DNA of 64,000 nt. Source: Paraburkholderia sp. BCC1884 (lineage in GTDB: Bacteria; Pseudomonadota; Gammaproteobacteria; Burkholderiales; Burkholderiaceae). This document shows, in pieces, positions 45,874 to 54,561 of this stretch. A program made the position numbers and the translations under genes. The notes beneath the pieces were generated by a model that saw nothing but the letters and a program-made list of their open reading frames with translations, was not told the DNA's origin and searched no databases. The stretch covers positions 372,001 through 436,000 of the forward strand of contig NZ_CAAJGL010000068.1 of NCBI RefSeq assembly GCF_900996225.1, in the 5' to 3' direction. The stretch's first letter is position 1. The number at the start of each line of letters is the position of its first letter.

Positions 45874-46911
45874 ATGAATAAAGCGCGCAACGGCCATGCC
45901 GGGGACCTTCTTTTGACGAAACCGCTTGCGCTCGGCGCAACCCTGCTGCTCGCCATGATCGGTGTCGGCCTCGCCGTCGGCGCACCGTTCCTGCTGGATT
46001 TTCACGCGACGCTAAACGGACTTCGGGCCGCGCCGCTTCGGCTGATCGTCGTACTGGCCGCGAGTGCGTTGGTGAGCGCGGCCGCCAAGGCGGGCAAGCT
46101 GCAGTTGATGCAAACGGCCCTCGGCGTACGCGTCAGATTCCGGCGCACGCTGGCGATGACCTTCGTGACCGACGCGGCGTTTCTCAGTTCCCCGTTCGGC
46201 GCAGCGGGATATGGCGTGAATCTCGGCCTGTTACAGCGCGCCGGCGCTTCGTGGACGCAAGCGACCACCGTCGTCAGTGGCGACCAGGCGCTCGATCTCG
46301 CATTTTTTGCCGTAGCCGTGCCGGTCTCGCTGGTGTCATGTATCGGACTGCTCGAACCGCTCATGCCTCACGTGTCCTTGCCGATCGTCGCGGGCGTGTC
46401 GCTCGGTGCATTGGCCCTGACCGGCGGGCTATGGTCGATGCGCCGCAAGCTCACGACTACGGCTCATAGTGCGATGCGGCGGTCCGGCCTGAAAAGCGGC
46501 CAGCCCGCCCGCTGGCGCGCGTTCTTTGCCGGCGTGCGCCGTCAATGGCTCGATCTGCTCACAGGGCCGCGTTGGCGGCTCGGCGCACTGTTGCTTCTGA
46601 CGATCACGCAATGGCTGCTTCGTTACGGCGTGCTGTGGTTCATCCTGCTCGACCAGGGCTATGCGTTGCCGCCCGGCTTCGTTGTCGCGGTCCAGGCGCT
46701 GGTGTTGCACGCGGCGCTGTGGACCGGCATTCCGGCTGGCGGCGGAGGCGGTGACCTCGGTCTGGCCGCCGCGTTTTCAGCGTGGGTACCGCGTGCGGCC
46801 ATCGGCACCGCGCTCGTGCTCTGGCGGTTCGCCACGCTGTTTTGCCCGCTGGTTTTGGGCGGTGCCGGTCTGGTTGCGCTGGCGCTGGCAGGCGTGCGAC
46901 CGCGTACCTGA
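45874..46911 (+). CDS. YbhN/AglD-type membrane protein (LPG-synthase transmembrane family)
   Basis: Integral membrane protein of 345 aa with about eight helices, similar to the transmembrane half of lysylphosphatidylglycerol synthase (UPF0104). Landmarks are AAAKAGKLQLMQTALG, FVTDAAFLSSPFGAAGYGVN, VSGDQALDLAFF and AGGGGGDLGLAAAF. It lacks the catalytic lysyl-transferase domain. It follows the phosphoesterase by 45 bases and converges on a GT2 glycosyltransferase, so a role in lipid or lipid-linked sugar handling is plausible but inferred. Confidence 0.8.
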   Translation: MNKARNGHAGDLLLTKPLALGATLLLAMIGVGLAVGAPFLLDFHATLNGLRAAPLRLIVVLAASALVSAAAKAGKLQLMQTALGVRVRFRRTLAMTFVTDAAFLSSPFGAAGYGVNLGLLQRAGASWTQATTVVSGDQALDLAFFAVAVPVSLVSCIGLLEPLMPHVSLPIVAGVSLGALALTGGLWSMRRKLTTTAHSAMRRSGLKSGQPARWRAFFAGVRRQWLDLLTGPRWRLGALLLLTITQWLLRYGVLWFILLDQGYALPPGFVVAVQALVLHAALWTGIPAGGGGGDLGLAAAFSAWVPRAAIGTALVLWRFATLFCPLVLGGAGLVALALAGVRPRT

Positions 46912-46949
46912 ATGTCAGGCGGGGTCACGGCTCGCGGATGCGCGTCAGA

Positions 46950-47711
46950 TCATTGCGGACCCTCTGGCGCACCTTTCATTCGCGTCGCGAACGAGACCCG
47001 TCCGTGATTGATCCGCAGGCGCAGCAATCTGACCGTCTGCGAAATCAAGGCCAGCGGGTAAACCGCGCGCAGCAGATCGGCAATCATCCGCCATTCGGCA
47101 CGGATGCCGCGCCAGTACCCTAGCTTTTCCGTCTTGCGCGCCTGCGTGACGTGCGGCCAATGCGTGACCGCGACCCGCAGGCCTTGCTCGATGATCAGCC
47201 GGTTCATGAATACTTCGATGCCGAAGCGCGGCAGTGCGCGAATCTGGCTCAACGCCGCATGCAGCAGGTCTTTGCGGACGACACGCTCGCCGGAAACGAA
47301 GTCGAGACCGATGGCGCGAAACAGTGCCAGGCTGTTCTGCCGCAAGCTGATACTGACATCGGCTCGGCCTTTGAGCACGGGCGCCGCCAGCGCGCTGATG
47401 TGCTCGGCAGCGAGGCCTTTGAGGTCCGCATCCAGCAGCATGAGCAACTCGCCTTGAGCGATGGCGATGCCGTCCACCATGGCCGCGCTTTTGCCGCCGT
47501 TCGCGGCGCGCGTAATCAGGCGCACCGAGGGGTATTGCTTGACGACCTCGACGGTGCCGTCGTCAGAGCCGTCGTCCACGACGATGATCTCGCCCAAGGC
47601 GGGATGCGCGGTAGCGACGGTCAGCACCTTGCCGATGCGCGGCGCTTCGTTGTAAGCGCAGATGATGCATGAAATGAACGGGGCACCGCGAGCTGGGGAG
47701 ACGGCTGTCAT
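46950..47711 (-). CDS. Family 2 glycosyltransferase, DPM1-like
   Basis: Soluble-type GT-A glycosyltransferase of 253 aa. Key segments are FISCIICAYNEAPRIGKVL, IIVVDDGSDDGTVEVV, RAANGGKSAAMVDGI and LLMLLDADLKGL with the DxD motif. It lacks the multiple membrane helices of processive synthases. It converges on the YbhN-like gene, with 38 bases between stops. Transfer of a sugar to a lipid carrier or wall component is expected. Confidence 0.87.
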   Translation of the reverse strand: MTAVSPARGAPFISCIICAYNEAPRIGKVLTVATAHPALGEIIVVDDGSDDGTVEVVKQYPSVRLITRAANGGKSAAMVDGIAIAQGELLMLLDADLKGLAAEHISALAAPVLKGRADVSISLRQNSLALFRAIGLDFVSGERVVRKDLLHAALSQIRALPRFGIEVFMNRLIIEQGLRVAVTHWPHVTQARKTEKLGYWRGIRAEWRMIADLLRAVYPLALISQTVRLLRLRINHGRVSFATRMKGAPEGPQ

Positions 47712-47922
47712 AGGGTATTGAAAGGCGCGCCTGGAAGGCGCGATGAGAAGGGCCCGGCCTATGACGATGGCGAAGGCCCAGGCGCGAGCACGTGAGTTGC
47801 CGCTCGATCATAGCCGGGCGCTCGAGATGATTTTGTGAAACCGGCGCAGATCCCGAGCGGGGCGGCGCGCGCGTCGGCATGCTACGCTGCTCGAACTCTT
47901 AACCTCAGCAAAGGAGATTCTG

Positions 47923-48216
47923 ATGAGCAAGGCGTATTGGGTAACCGCATATCGCGCGATCAAAGACCCGTCGAAGCTGGCCGCCTACGCGCAGCTGGCG
48001 GCGCCCGCGATTGCGGCCGCCGGTGGCAAGTTTGTCGTGCGAGGCGCGGCGGACGAGGTGCGCGAGCAGGGCTTGAAGGAGCGCGTGGTCGTCATCGAGT
48101 TTGCGAGTTTCGAAGCGGCTGTCGGCGCCTACGAAAGCGATGCTTACAAGAAGGCACTGGAAGCGCTGAGCGACGGCGCCGAGCGCGATCTGCGCATTGT
48201 TCGCGGCGTGGAATAA
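47923..48216 (+). CDS. DUF1330 domain protein
   Basis: A 97-aa ferredoxin-like-fold protein of the DUF1330 family: KAYWVTAYRAIKDPSKLAAY, AGGKFVVRGA, RVVVIEFASFEAA and YESDAYKKA are typical family blocks. AAAGGAGA precedes the ATG. It is monocistronic, followed by two hairpins. The function of the family is unknown. Confidence 0.9.
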   Translation: MSKAYWVTAYRAIKDPSKLAAYAQLAAPAIAAAGGKFVVRGAADEVREQGLKERVVVIEFASFEAAVGAYESDAYKKALEALSDGAERDLRIVRGVE

Positions 48217-48236
48217 CACCGGTCAGTCAACGGCAA

Positions 48237-48258
48237 CGGCCGCCTGTCAGGGCGGCCG
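48237..48258. terminator. Terminator hairpin after the DUF1330 gene
   Basis: CGGCCGCC and GGCGGCCG form a perfect 8-bp stem with a 6-base loop, 20 bases after the stop. Confidence 0.6.
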
Positions 48259-48272
48259 CTGTCTGTGAGGGG

Positions 48273-48295
48273 CGCGGCACGTTCCATGTGCCGCG
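48273..48295. terminator. Terminator hairpin of the ABC permease operon
   Basis: CGCGGCAC and GTGCCGCG form a perfect 8-bp stem around a 7-base loop, 12 bases beyond the stop of the minus-strand permease gene. Together with the hairpin at 48237 it separates two convergent units. Confidence 0.6.
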
Positions 48296-48306
48296 TTGGC
48301 AACGAA

Positions 48307-49158
48307 CTACTTCACCGCGCCGAGCGCCAGTCCCTTCACGAGGAAGCGCTGCAACCAGGCGAACACGATCGACACCGGCAAGGTCGCGCACAGCGTCGCG
48401 GCCATCACCAGATGCCATTCGACCACGTATTTCCCCGCCACCATATCGGTCACCTGCACGGTGAGCGTCTTGTTCTCGGGCGAGCGGATCAGCGTGTAGA
48501 CCACCGCAAACTCGTTCCATGCATTGATGAACGTGAAGATCGCCGTGACGACGATCGCGGGCACCGCGAGCGGCAGGAACACCTTGAATACGGCCCTGGT
48601 CCGCCCGCACCCTTCGAGCCACGCCGACTCTTCGAGATCGCGCGGCACCGTCTGAAAGTACGACGACAGCATCCATACCGCGAAGGCGATATTGAAAGCC
48701 GCATACGACACGATCACGCCGATCTTCGAATCGACGAGGTTGCCGTCGCCATAAGGAATCATCGCGGCCAGCCGGAACAGGCCGACCACCAGCAGGATCG
48801 GCGACAACATCTGCGTGACGAGCAGAAACTGCCGATACAGACCGCGTCCGCGAAACGGGAAACGCGCCAGTGCATACGCGGCGGGCAAGCTCACGGCCAG
48901 CGCCAACGCGGTCGAGAGCAAACTGATTACCGTGCTGTTGCGCAAGGCCACGCCGAAGTTCGCGGCCACCCACATGTCGGCGAAATTGCTCCACTGCCAG
49001 TGCACGGGCAACCAGCGCGCCGGGTAGACAAAGATTTCGGTGGCCGGTTTCAATGCCGTGAACAGCATCACGGCAAACGGAAACAGGACCGCCACGATCA
49101 GCGGCGACAGCGCGAGCCAGCACCACAGCGTGCGCTTCATCTTGATGCTCAGACTCAT
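48307..49158 (-). CDS. Carbohydrate ABC transporter permease (MalG-type)
   Basis: Inner-membrane permease of 283 aa with six helices. The EAA loop, which docks the ATPase, reads LEESAWLEGCGRTRAVFKVF with LPLAVPAIV after it. The start ATG 49158 follows AAGGAGA and overlaps the upstream permease stop by four bases. It is the last gene of the minus-strand half of a sugar or polyol importer. Confidence 0.93.
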   Translation of the reverse strand: MSLSIKMKRTLWCWLALSPLIVAVLFPFAVMLFTALKPATEIFVYPARWLPVHWQWSNFADMWVAANFGVALRNSTVISLLSTALALAVSLPAAYALARFPFRGRGLYRQFLLVTQMLSPILLVVGLFRLAAMIPYGDGNLVDSKIGVIVSYAAFNIAFAVWMLSSYFQTVPRDLEESAWLEGCGRTRAVFKVFLPLAVPAIVVTAIFTFINAWNEFAVVYTLIRSPENKTLTVQVTDMVAGKYVVEWHLVMAATLCATLPVSIVFAWLQRFLVKGLALGAVK

Positions 49159-50045
49159 GACGGATCTCCTTCTTTCGCGGGCTGCAGGCGCAGATAGGCG
49201 ATCGAGAAAACGAACAGCATGACGAGCATGATCAGTGAGACGGCGGCGGCTTCGCCGGGGCGTCCCAGTCTGAAACCCAGCTCGTAGAGATACGTGACGA
49301 GAATATGCGTGCCGTTGTCGGGGCCGCCCTGGGTCATGACCCAGATGATCGGAAACGAGTTGAACACGTAAATCACGTTCAGCAGAATCGTCATGTTGAT
49401 GAACGGCCGCAACAGCGGCATGGTCAACTGGCGAAACTGCTGCCAGGCGCTCGCGCCGTCCATGCGTGCGGCTTCGTAGATATCGCCCGGCACGGAAGAC
49501 AAGCCGCCCAGCAGAATCGTCACCGTGAAGGGGATCGACACCAGAATGCCGACGGCGATCTCCACCGGAAAAGCCAGTTCGGGGGTGGCCAGCCAGTGAA
49601 TCGGTCCATGGATCAGGCCGAGCCGCTGCAACGAGACGTTGACCATGCCGTAGTCGTCGTTGAAGGCCCAGCGCCAGACCACGGCGGTCATGGTCAGCGA
49701 GACGGACCACGGCAACATCACGATCGTGCGCGCGACGCCCCGGCCATAAAAGTCCTGGTTCAGCACCAGCGCGACCGGCACCGAAATCAGCACCGTGCCG
49801 CCCACCACGAAAATGGTCCAGATCACCGTGCGTTTAGCCGCGGCAAGGAAGGCCGGGTCGGTGAAAATCGTATAGAAGTTCTGCAGACCGGTGAAATCGC
49901 GAATCGCACCGAAACGCGAGACCTCGTGCAGCGACTGCCACACGATGTTGAAAATCGGATAGCTGATGATGAAAAGCGCCAGTACCAGACTCGGCACAAT
50001 CAGCAACCAGGGCGCTTGCAGGCGCGAAGAAGCGGAACGGCTCAT
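49155..50045 (-). CDS. Carbohydrate ABC transporter permease (MalF-type)
   Basis: Inner-membrane permease of 296 aa, partner of the preceding one. The EAA loop reads IYEAARMDGASAWQQFRQLT, followed by MPLLRPFIN, and the N-terminus is LLIVPSLVLALFIISYPIF. It lies 133 bases downstream of the solute-binding protein gene in the same direction. Confidence 0.93.
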   Translation of the reverse strand: MSRSASSRLQAPWLLIVPSLVLALFIISYPIFNIVWQSLHEVSRFGAIRDFTGLQNFYTIFTDPAFLAAAKRTVIWTIFVVGGTVLISVPVALVLNQDFYGRGVARTIVMLPWSVSLTMTAVVWRWAFNDDYGMVNVSLQRLGLIHGPIHWLATPELAFPVEIAVGILVSIPFTVTILLGGLSSVPGDIYEAARMDGASAWQQFRQLTMPLLRPFINMTILLNVIYVFNSFPIIWVMTQGGPDNGTHILVTYLYELGFRLGRPGEAAAVSLIMLVMLFVFSIAYLRLQPAKEGDPS

Positions 50046-50178
50046 GCGTGCTCGATCGTAAGACGCGTGCGCGCTCGTGAGCGCGACGTGTCGGGATGGG
50101 CCGGATAGTGCATTACGACCGAAACGCGCACCGCCTTTGAAACGGCGGCGCGCGTTGCGGGTTCAGCAAACTACAGGA

Positions 50179-51411
50179 TCAATGACCCAGCGACTTGTTC
50201 GCTTGCGTGGCCGCCGCGTTCAGTGCGTCGGCCGGCTGCGCCTTGTTCAGGTAGATCGATTGCATTGCGTCGGTCACGGCCTTTGCGGTGTCTTCCCAGC
50301 CGGTTACGGTCGGGGCGAAATGCGCGGTCGGCAGCAGGGCGACGAAAGCCTTCGTATCCGGATCGTTGAATGCCGGGTCGGTCGCTTCAGCCTTGGTGGT
50401 CGGCAGGAAGCCTTCCGTTTTGGTGAACTCGACGCGCGGTTCCTTCGTGAACAGATAGTCGAGGAACTTCCAGGCCGACTTCTTCACCTTCGAGTTCTTG
50501 AACATCACGATCGAGTCGGTGACGGCGTAAGTGGCGTGCGTGGTGCCCATCGGGATCGGATCGATGCCGTACTTCAGGTTCGGCGCTTCTTTCTTGATCT
50601 GCTTGGACAGGAACGGTGCCGAGATCACCATCGCCACGCGGCCCTGCTTGAACAGGTTCTGCACGTCTTCACGGCTGTAGCCGGTCACGCCCGGTTGCGT
50701 CAGGCCCTGGTCGATCATCGACTTGTAGAGCGTGGCCGCCTTGATACCGGCCGGCGAATTGAACGCCGCCTTGCCGTCCTTGCCTACCACGTCGCCGCCA
50801 TTGGTCCACAGCGCGTAGTAGTAGTAGACGTCCGTTTCGATTTCCTTGCCTTGCAGACCGAAGCCGGCAATGCCTTGCGCCTTCAGCTTCTTCGACGCGT
50901 CGATCACGTCGTTCCACGTTTTCGGACCGTCCGGATAGCCGACCTTCGCGAGCAGATCCTTGTTGTAGTACAGCGCGCGAGCCGAAGCCGCGATCGGCAG
51001 ACCGTAGACCTTGCCGTTGATTTCACCCGGCGCGAGGAACGGGCCGATGAAGCGGCTCTTGAAACTCGCGTCCATGTAGCCGTCCAGCGGTTCGGCCACG
51101 TCGTCCTTCACGAAGTCGAGCAGCCAGCGCGTGCCGACGATTGCGAGGTCGGCGTTGGCGCCGCCCGAGATGTCCGTCTGCAATTTCTGTTGCAGCGTGT
51201 CCCAGTTCACGTCTTCGATCTTGATGGTCGTGCCGGGGTTGGCCTTCTCGAAGTTGCGGGCCATTTTTTCGAAGTACGGCGCAGTCGCATCGCTGTAGTG
51301 CGCGACGGTGACGCGGACCGTGTCGGCGTGAGCCGCGACGGCGATACCTGCAAACGCGAGCGCCACGGCAACTTTGCCGAGCGCGAGGGAAGCACGGGCA
51401 TGCAACGACAT
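50179..51411 (-). CDS. Extracellular solute-binding protein (family 1)
   Basis: Periplasmic substrate receptor of 410 aa for a carbohydrate ABC importer. A Sec signal peptide (cleavage near AHA, residue 29) precedes VRVTVAHYSDATAPYFEKMA. The typical middle block is GKVYGLPIAASARALYYNKDLL and late block PRVEFTKTEGFLPT. CAGGAG precedes the ATG. First gene of the minus-strand operon; the ATPase is encoded on the divergent operon. Sugar or polyol identity is not determined. Confidence 0.93.
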   Translation of the reverse strand: MSLHARASLALGKVAVALAFAGIAVAAHADTVRVTVAHYSDATAPYFEKMARNFEKANPGTTIKIEDVNWDTLQQKLQTDISGGANADLAIVGTRWLLDFVKDDVAEPLDGYMDASFKSRFIGPFLAPGEINGKVYGLPIAASARALYYNKDLLAKVGYPDGPKTWNDVIDASKKLKAQGIAGFGLQGKEIETDVYYYYALWTNGGDVVGKDGKAAFNSPAGIKAATLYKSMIDQGLTQPGVTGYSREDVQNLFKQGRVAMVISAPFLSKQIKKEAPNLKYGIDPIPMGTTHATYAVTDSIVMFKNSKVKKSAWKFLDYLFTKEPRVEFTKTEGFLPTTKAEATDPAFNDPDTKAFVALLPTAHFAPTVTGWEDTAKAVTDAMQSIYLNKAQPADALNAAATQANKSLGH

Positions 51412-51476
51412 TTCTCTCTCTCCTGGGGTGTCTGCTGCCGTCGCCGGCCGCTTGGGGTTGAATTGTTTGAAAAAAT

Positions 51477-51508
51477 CCTACATGACGCAAAATAGCTTGT
51501 CACGTAGG
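51477..51508. promoter_or_regulatory. Near-perfect inverted repeat in the divergent sugar-operon promoter region
   Basis: CCTACATGAC (51477-51486) and GTCACGTAGG (51499-51508) match in nine of ten positions with a 12-base spacer. It lies between the solute-binding and dehydrogenase genes, where an RpiR-type regulator would act on both operons. Confidence 0.45.
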
Positions 51509-51690
51509 GTCTGCCATATTTTTTCTCAGCCCGTTTTGTGCATAAGATGCTGTAAAGCAGGGATATTCTGCGTAACGCGAAGTCATGGATACCCAATCTT
51601 CGTGATGACTAGACAACTGCGAGGGCGCGGCTTTGTAGGAAATTTACAGGCTATCCGGTGCAATCGACGAGGCTTACAAGCGGGGCGGAC

Positions 51691-52464
51691 ATGAATCGTG
51701 TGGTGTTGGTAACGGGCGCATGCGGCGGGATCGGCAGCGTGTTGTGCAGGCGCTTCGTGGAGCAGGGCGACACCGTGCTGGCGCTCGACCTCGACGCGGC
51801 CGCGCTCGACCTCCTGGTCGCGCAACTCGGCGAGGCGCACGTCACGCCGATTGCCGTTGATCTGGGCGACGCCGCCGCCGTGCAGCAAGCCGTCGCTGCC
51901 GCAGTCAGGACGCATGGACCGGTGGACGTGCTCGTCGCCAACGCAGGCGCGGCGCTGGGTCTGACGCTCGCCAGGACGGATGCCGCGAGCTGGCAGCGTG
52001 ACATCCATCTGAATCTGAACGGCACGTATCACACGGTGGAAGCGGTGCGTGCGTCGATGATCGAACGCAAGCAGGGCGTGCTGGTGTTGATCGGCTCGGT
52101 GAACGGCATGGCCGCGCTCGGTCATCCGGCGTATAGCGCGGCGAAGGCCGGTTTGATCAGCTATACGAAGGCGCTGGCCGTCGAACTCGGCCGTTATGGC
52201 ATTCGCGCCAACATCGTGTGTCCGGGTACGGTGAAGACGCAAGCCTGGCAAGCGCGTGTCGACAAGAATCCGCAGGTCTTCGAAGACCTCAAGAAATGGT
52301 ATCCGTTGCGCGATTTCGCGACGCCCGACGACATCGCCGACGCGGTGCTGTTTCTCGCGTCGCCGATGGCGCGTGTGATCACCGGCGTCGCGCTGCCGGT
52401 GGACGGCGGCCTGATGGCCGGCAACCGTTTGATGGCGGAAGAACTGACGCTCGAATCGCTCTAA
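51691..52464 (+). CDS. Short-chain dehydrogenase/reductase
   Basis: NAD(P)-dependent oxidoreductase of 257 aa. The cofactor motif is TGACGGIG at about 8-15, NAGA is in VLVANAGAAL, and the catalytic Ser-Tyr-Lys are in LIGSVNGMAALGHPAYSAAKAG. The C-terminal block ITGVALPVDGGLM is standard. ATG 51691 follows GGGGCGG. First gene of the plus-strand operon with the ATPase and RpiR regulator; it likely oxidises the imported sugar or polyol. Confidence 0.9.
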   Translation: MNRVVLVTGACGGIGSVLCRRFVEQGDTVLALDLDAAALDLLVAQLGEAHVTPIAVDLGDAAAVQQAVAAAVRTHGPVDVLVANAGAALGLTLARTDAASWQRDIHLNLNGTYHTVEAVRASMIERKQGVLVLIGSVNGMAALGHPAYSAAKAGLISYTKALAVELGRYGIRANIVCPGTVKTQAWQARVDKNPQVFEDLKKWYPLRDFATPDDIADAVLFLASPMARVITGVALPVDGGLMAGNRLMAEELTLESL

Positions 52465-52523
52465 GGCGCCGCGTACGCAACAAAAAACCGATCGACTCAA
52501 CGAAGCAAGACGATGAGGACAGC

Positions 52524-53606
52524 ATGGCAGCAGTGCAACTGAGCGGCATCTTCAAACGCTATGGCGACACGCAAGTGGTGCACGGCATCGATCTCGACAT
52601 CGACGACGGCGAGTTCGTCGTGCTGGTCGGGCCGTCGGGCTGCGGCAAGAGCACGCTGATGCGCATGGTGGCGGGACTCGAGGAGATCAGCGGCGGCGAT
52701 CTGATGATCGGCGGCACGCGCGCGAACAGCCTTGCGCCGCAGCAGCGCAATATCTCCATGGTGTTCCAGAGCTACGCGCTCTATCCGCATCTGTCGGTCT
52801 ACGAAAACATTGCGTTCGGGCCGCGTATTCGCAAGGAAACGTCGGCGAGTTTCAAACCGCGCATCGAAGCCGCCGCGAAGATGCTGAACCTCGGCGGCTA
52901 TCTGGATCGCCTGCCGCGCGCGCTGTCGGGCGGTCAACGGCAACGGGTGGCAATGGGCCGCGCGGTGGTGCGCGAGCCGTCGCTGTTCCTGTTCGACGAA
53001 CCGCTGTCCAATCTCGACGCCAAGCTACGCGTGCAGATGCGCACGGAAATCAAGGCGCTGCATCAGCGCTTGAAAAACACCGTGATCTACGTCACGCACG
53101 ATCAGATCGAAGCGATGACCATGGCCGATCGCATCGTCGTGATGAACGCGGGGCGTATCGAGCAGATCGGTCGTCCGCTGGAGCTGTACGACCATCCGGC
53201 GAATCTGTTCGTGGCGAGCTTCCTCGGTTCGCCGTCGATGAATTTTGCCGATGGCGTGGCCGCCAGCCGCGCGCAAGGACAGGGTCTCGCGCTGAAACTC
53301 GCCGATGGTGGCGAGATCGTGCTGGAAGGCGTGACGGCTTCGGCGACGGTGGGCGCGAAGGTCACCCTCGGCGTGCGGCCGGAACATATCGAAACCATGA
53401 CCGCAACGCCCGACGCCACGATGGAGATCGAAGTGGTCGAGCCGACCGGGGCAGAGACGCATCTGTACGGCAAAGTTGGCGGCAGCACCTGGTGCGTGAC
53501 GACTCGCCAGCGCTCGAAATTCGAACCCGGTCAGCGCGTGACGTTGCGGCTGCCGGCCGAGCATATTCATCTGTTCGATACGGAGAGTGGACGCAGGCTG
53601 GTCTGA
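52524..53606 (+). CDS. Sugar ABC transporter ATPase (UgpC/MalK type)
   Basis: Cytoplasmic ATPase of 360 aa energising the importer. Walker A GPSGCGKST, Q-loop FQSYALYPHL, signature LSGGQRQRVA, Walker B LFLFDEPLSNLD and H-loop YVTHDQIEAM are all present, and the C-terminal TOBE/OB domain (about 240-360) is typical of UgpC/MalK. GAGGAC precedes ATG 52524. It lies 59 bases after the dehydrogenase gene. Confidence 0.94.
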   Translation: MAAVQLSGIFKRYGDTQVVHGIDLDIDDGEFVVLVGPSGCGKSTLMRMVAGLEEISGGDLMIGGTRANSLAPQQRNISMVFQSYALYPHLSVYENIAFGPRIRKETSASFKPRIEAAAKMLNLGGYLDRLPRALSGGQRQRVAMGRAVVREPSLFLFDEPLSNLDAKLRVQMRTEIKALHQRLKNTVIYVTHDQIEAMTMADRIVVMNAGRIEQIGRPLELYDHPANLFVASFLGSPSMNFADGVAASRAQGQGLALKLADGGEIVLEGVTASATVGAKVTLGVRPEHIETMTATPDATMEIEVVEPTGAETHLYGKVGGSTWCVTTRQRSKFEPGQRVTLRLPAEHIHLFDTESGRRLV

Positions 53607-53697
53607 ACCGCGTGTCGCGGCTCGAGATCGATCGAGGTTGAGTCGAGCTGGCCTGGCGCGAAGCGACGGGTCGGGAAGCGCTTTTAAGGAACACCGG

Positions 53698-54561
53698 GTG
53701 TCCGCACCGAACTTGATTCCCCACATCCGCGGCGCGCTGGCTGGTTTGCGGCCCGCCGAGCGCAAGGTCGCCGATATGGTGCTGAGCGACGTCGACTTCG
53801 CGATGCGCGCCAGCATCACCGAACTCGCTCAGCGTGCGGACGTGTCCGAGCCGTCCGTCACACGGTTTTGCCGGGCGATCGGGGCGCATGGTCTACGCGA
53901 CTTCAAGATGCTGCTCGCGCAAAGCGTGGCGGGCGGCGTGCCCTATGCGTCGACGGCCGTGGCACGCGACGACGACGTTCAGACCTTGATGGACAAGGTC
54001 GGGGAAGCGGCCATCGATGGTATTACGCATGCGCGTGGTGCGTTGGACCCGGCGGTGGTCGAGAGCGCGATTGCGGCGCTGTCGAGCGCGCAGCGAGTGT
54101 TTTTCTTCGGCGTGGGGTCGGGCTCGGGGCTGGTGGCGCAGGATGCGGCGCTGCGCTTTCTGCGGCTCGATATTGCGTCGACCGCTTTTACGGATGGCCA
54201 TCTTCAACGGCTTTATGCCGGGCTGATGGAGCCGGGCGATGTGGCTTTCGCCATCTCACATTCGGGCCGCAGCGTCGAAGTGAACGAAAGCATCCAGATC
54301 GCCAAGGAGCGCGGCGCGACGACGATCGCATTGACCAATGTGGGCTCGCGGCTCGCGTGGCTGGTGGATATTCCGCTGCTGTTGCGCGTGCCGAGTCCGA
54401 TCGATCCGAATACGCCGGGTGTGTCGCGGCTCGTGCATCTGTGCATCATGGACGCGCTGGCGATCGGGGTGGCGCTTAAAGCGAGGCCGAAGACGCTGGA
54501 GAAGATGCGCAATGCGAAGGCGCGCCTGGCGTCGCACGAGGGGGAGTCGGCGGGGTCGTGA
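53698..54561 (+). CDS. RpiR/MurR-family transcriptional regulator
   Basis: Sugar-responsive regulator of 287 aa: an N-terminal HTH (ASITELAQRADVSEPSVTRF) and a C-terminal SIS domain (FFFGVGSGSGLVAQDAALRF, AISHSGRSVEVNESIQIAKE). The start is GTG 53698 with AAGGAA upstream; an earlier in-frame start would overlap the ATPase gene. It is the third gene of the plus operon and the natural regulator of both divergent sugar operons. Its stop directly abuts the stop of the convergent Fic gene, with no base between. Confidence 0.88.
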   Translation: MSAPNLIPHIRGALAGLRPAERKVADMVLSDVDFAMRASITELAQRADVSEPSVTRFCRAIGAHGLRDFKMLLAQSVAGGVPYASTAVARDDDVQTLMDKVGEAAIDGITHARGALDPAVVESAIAALSSAQRVFFFGVGSGSGLVAQDAALRFLRLDIASTAFTDGHLQRLYAGLMEPGDVAFAISHSGRSVEVNESIQIAKERGATTIALTNVGSRLAWLVDIPLLLRVPSPIDPNTPGVSRLVHLCIMDALAIGVALKARPKTLEKMRNAKARLASHEGESAGS

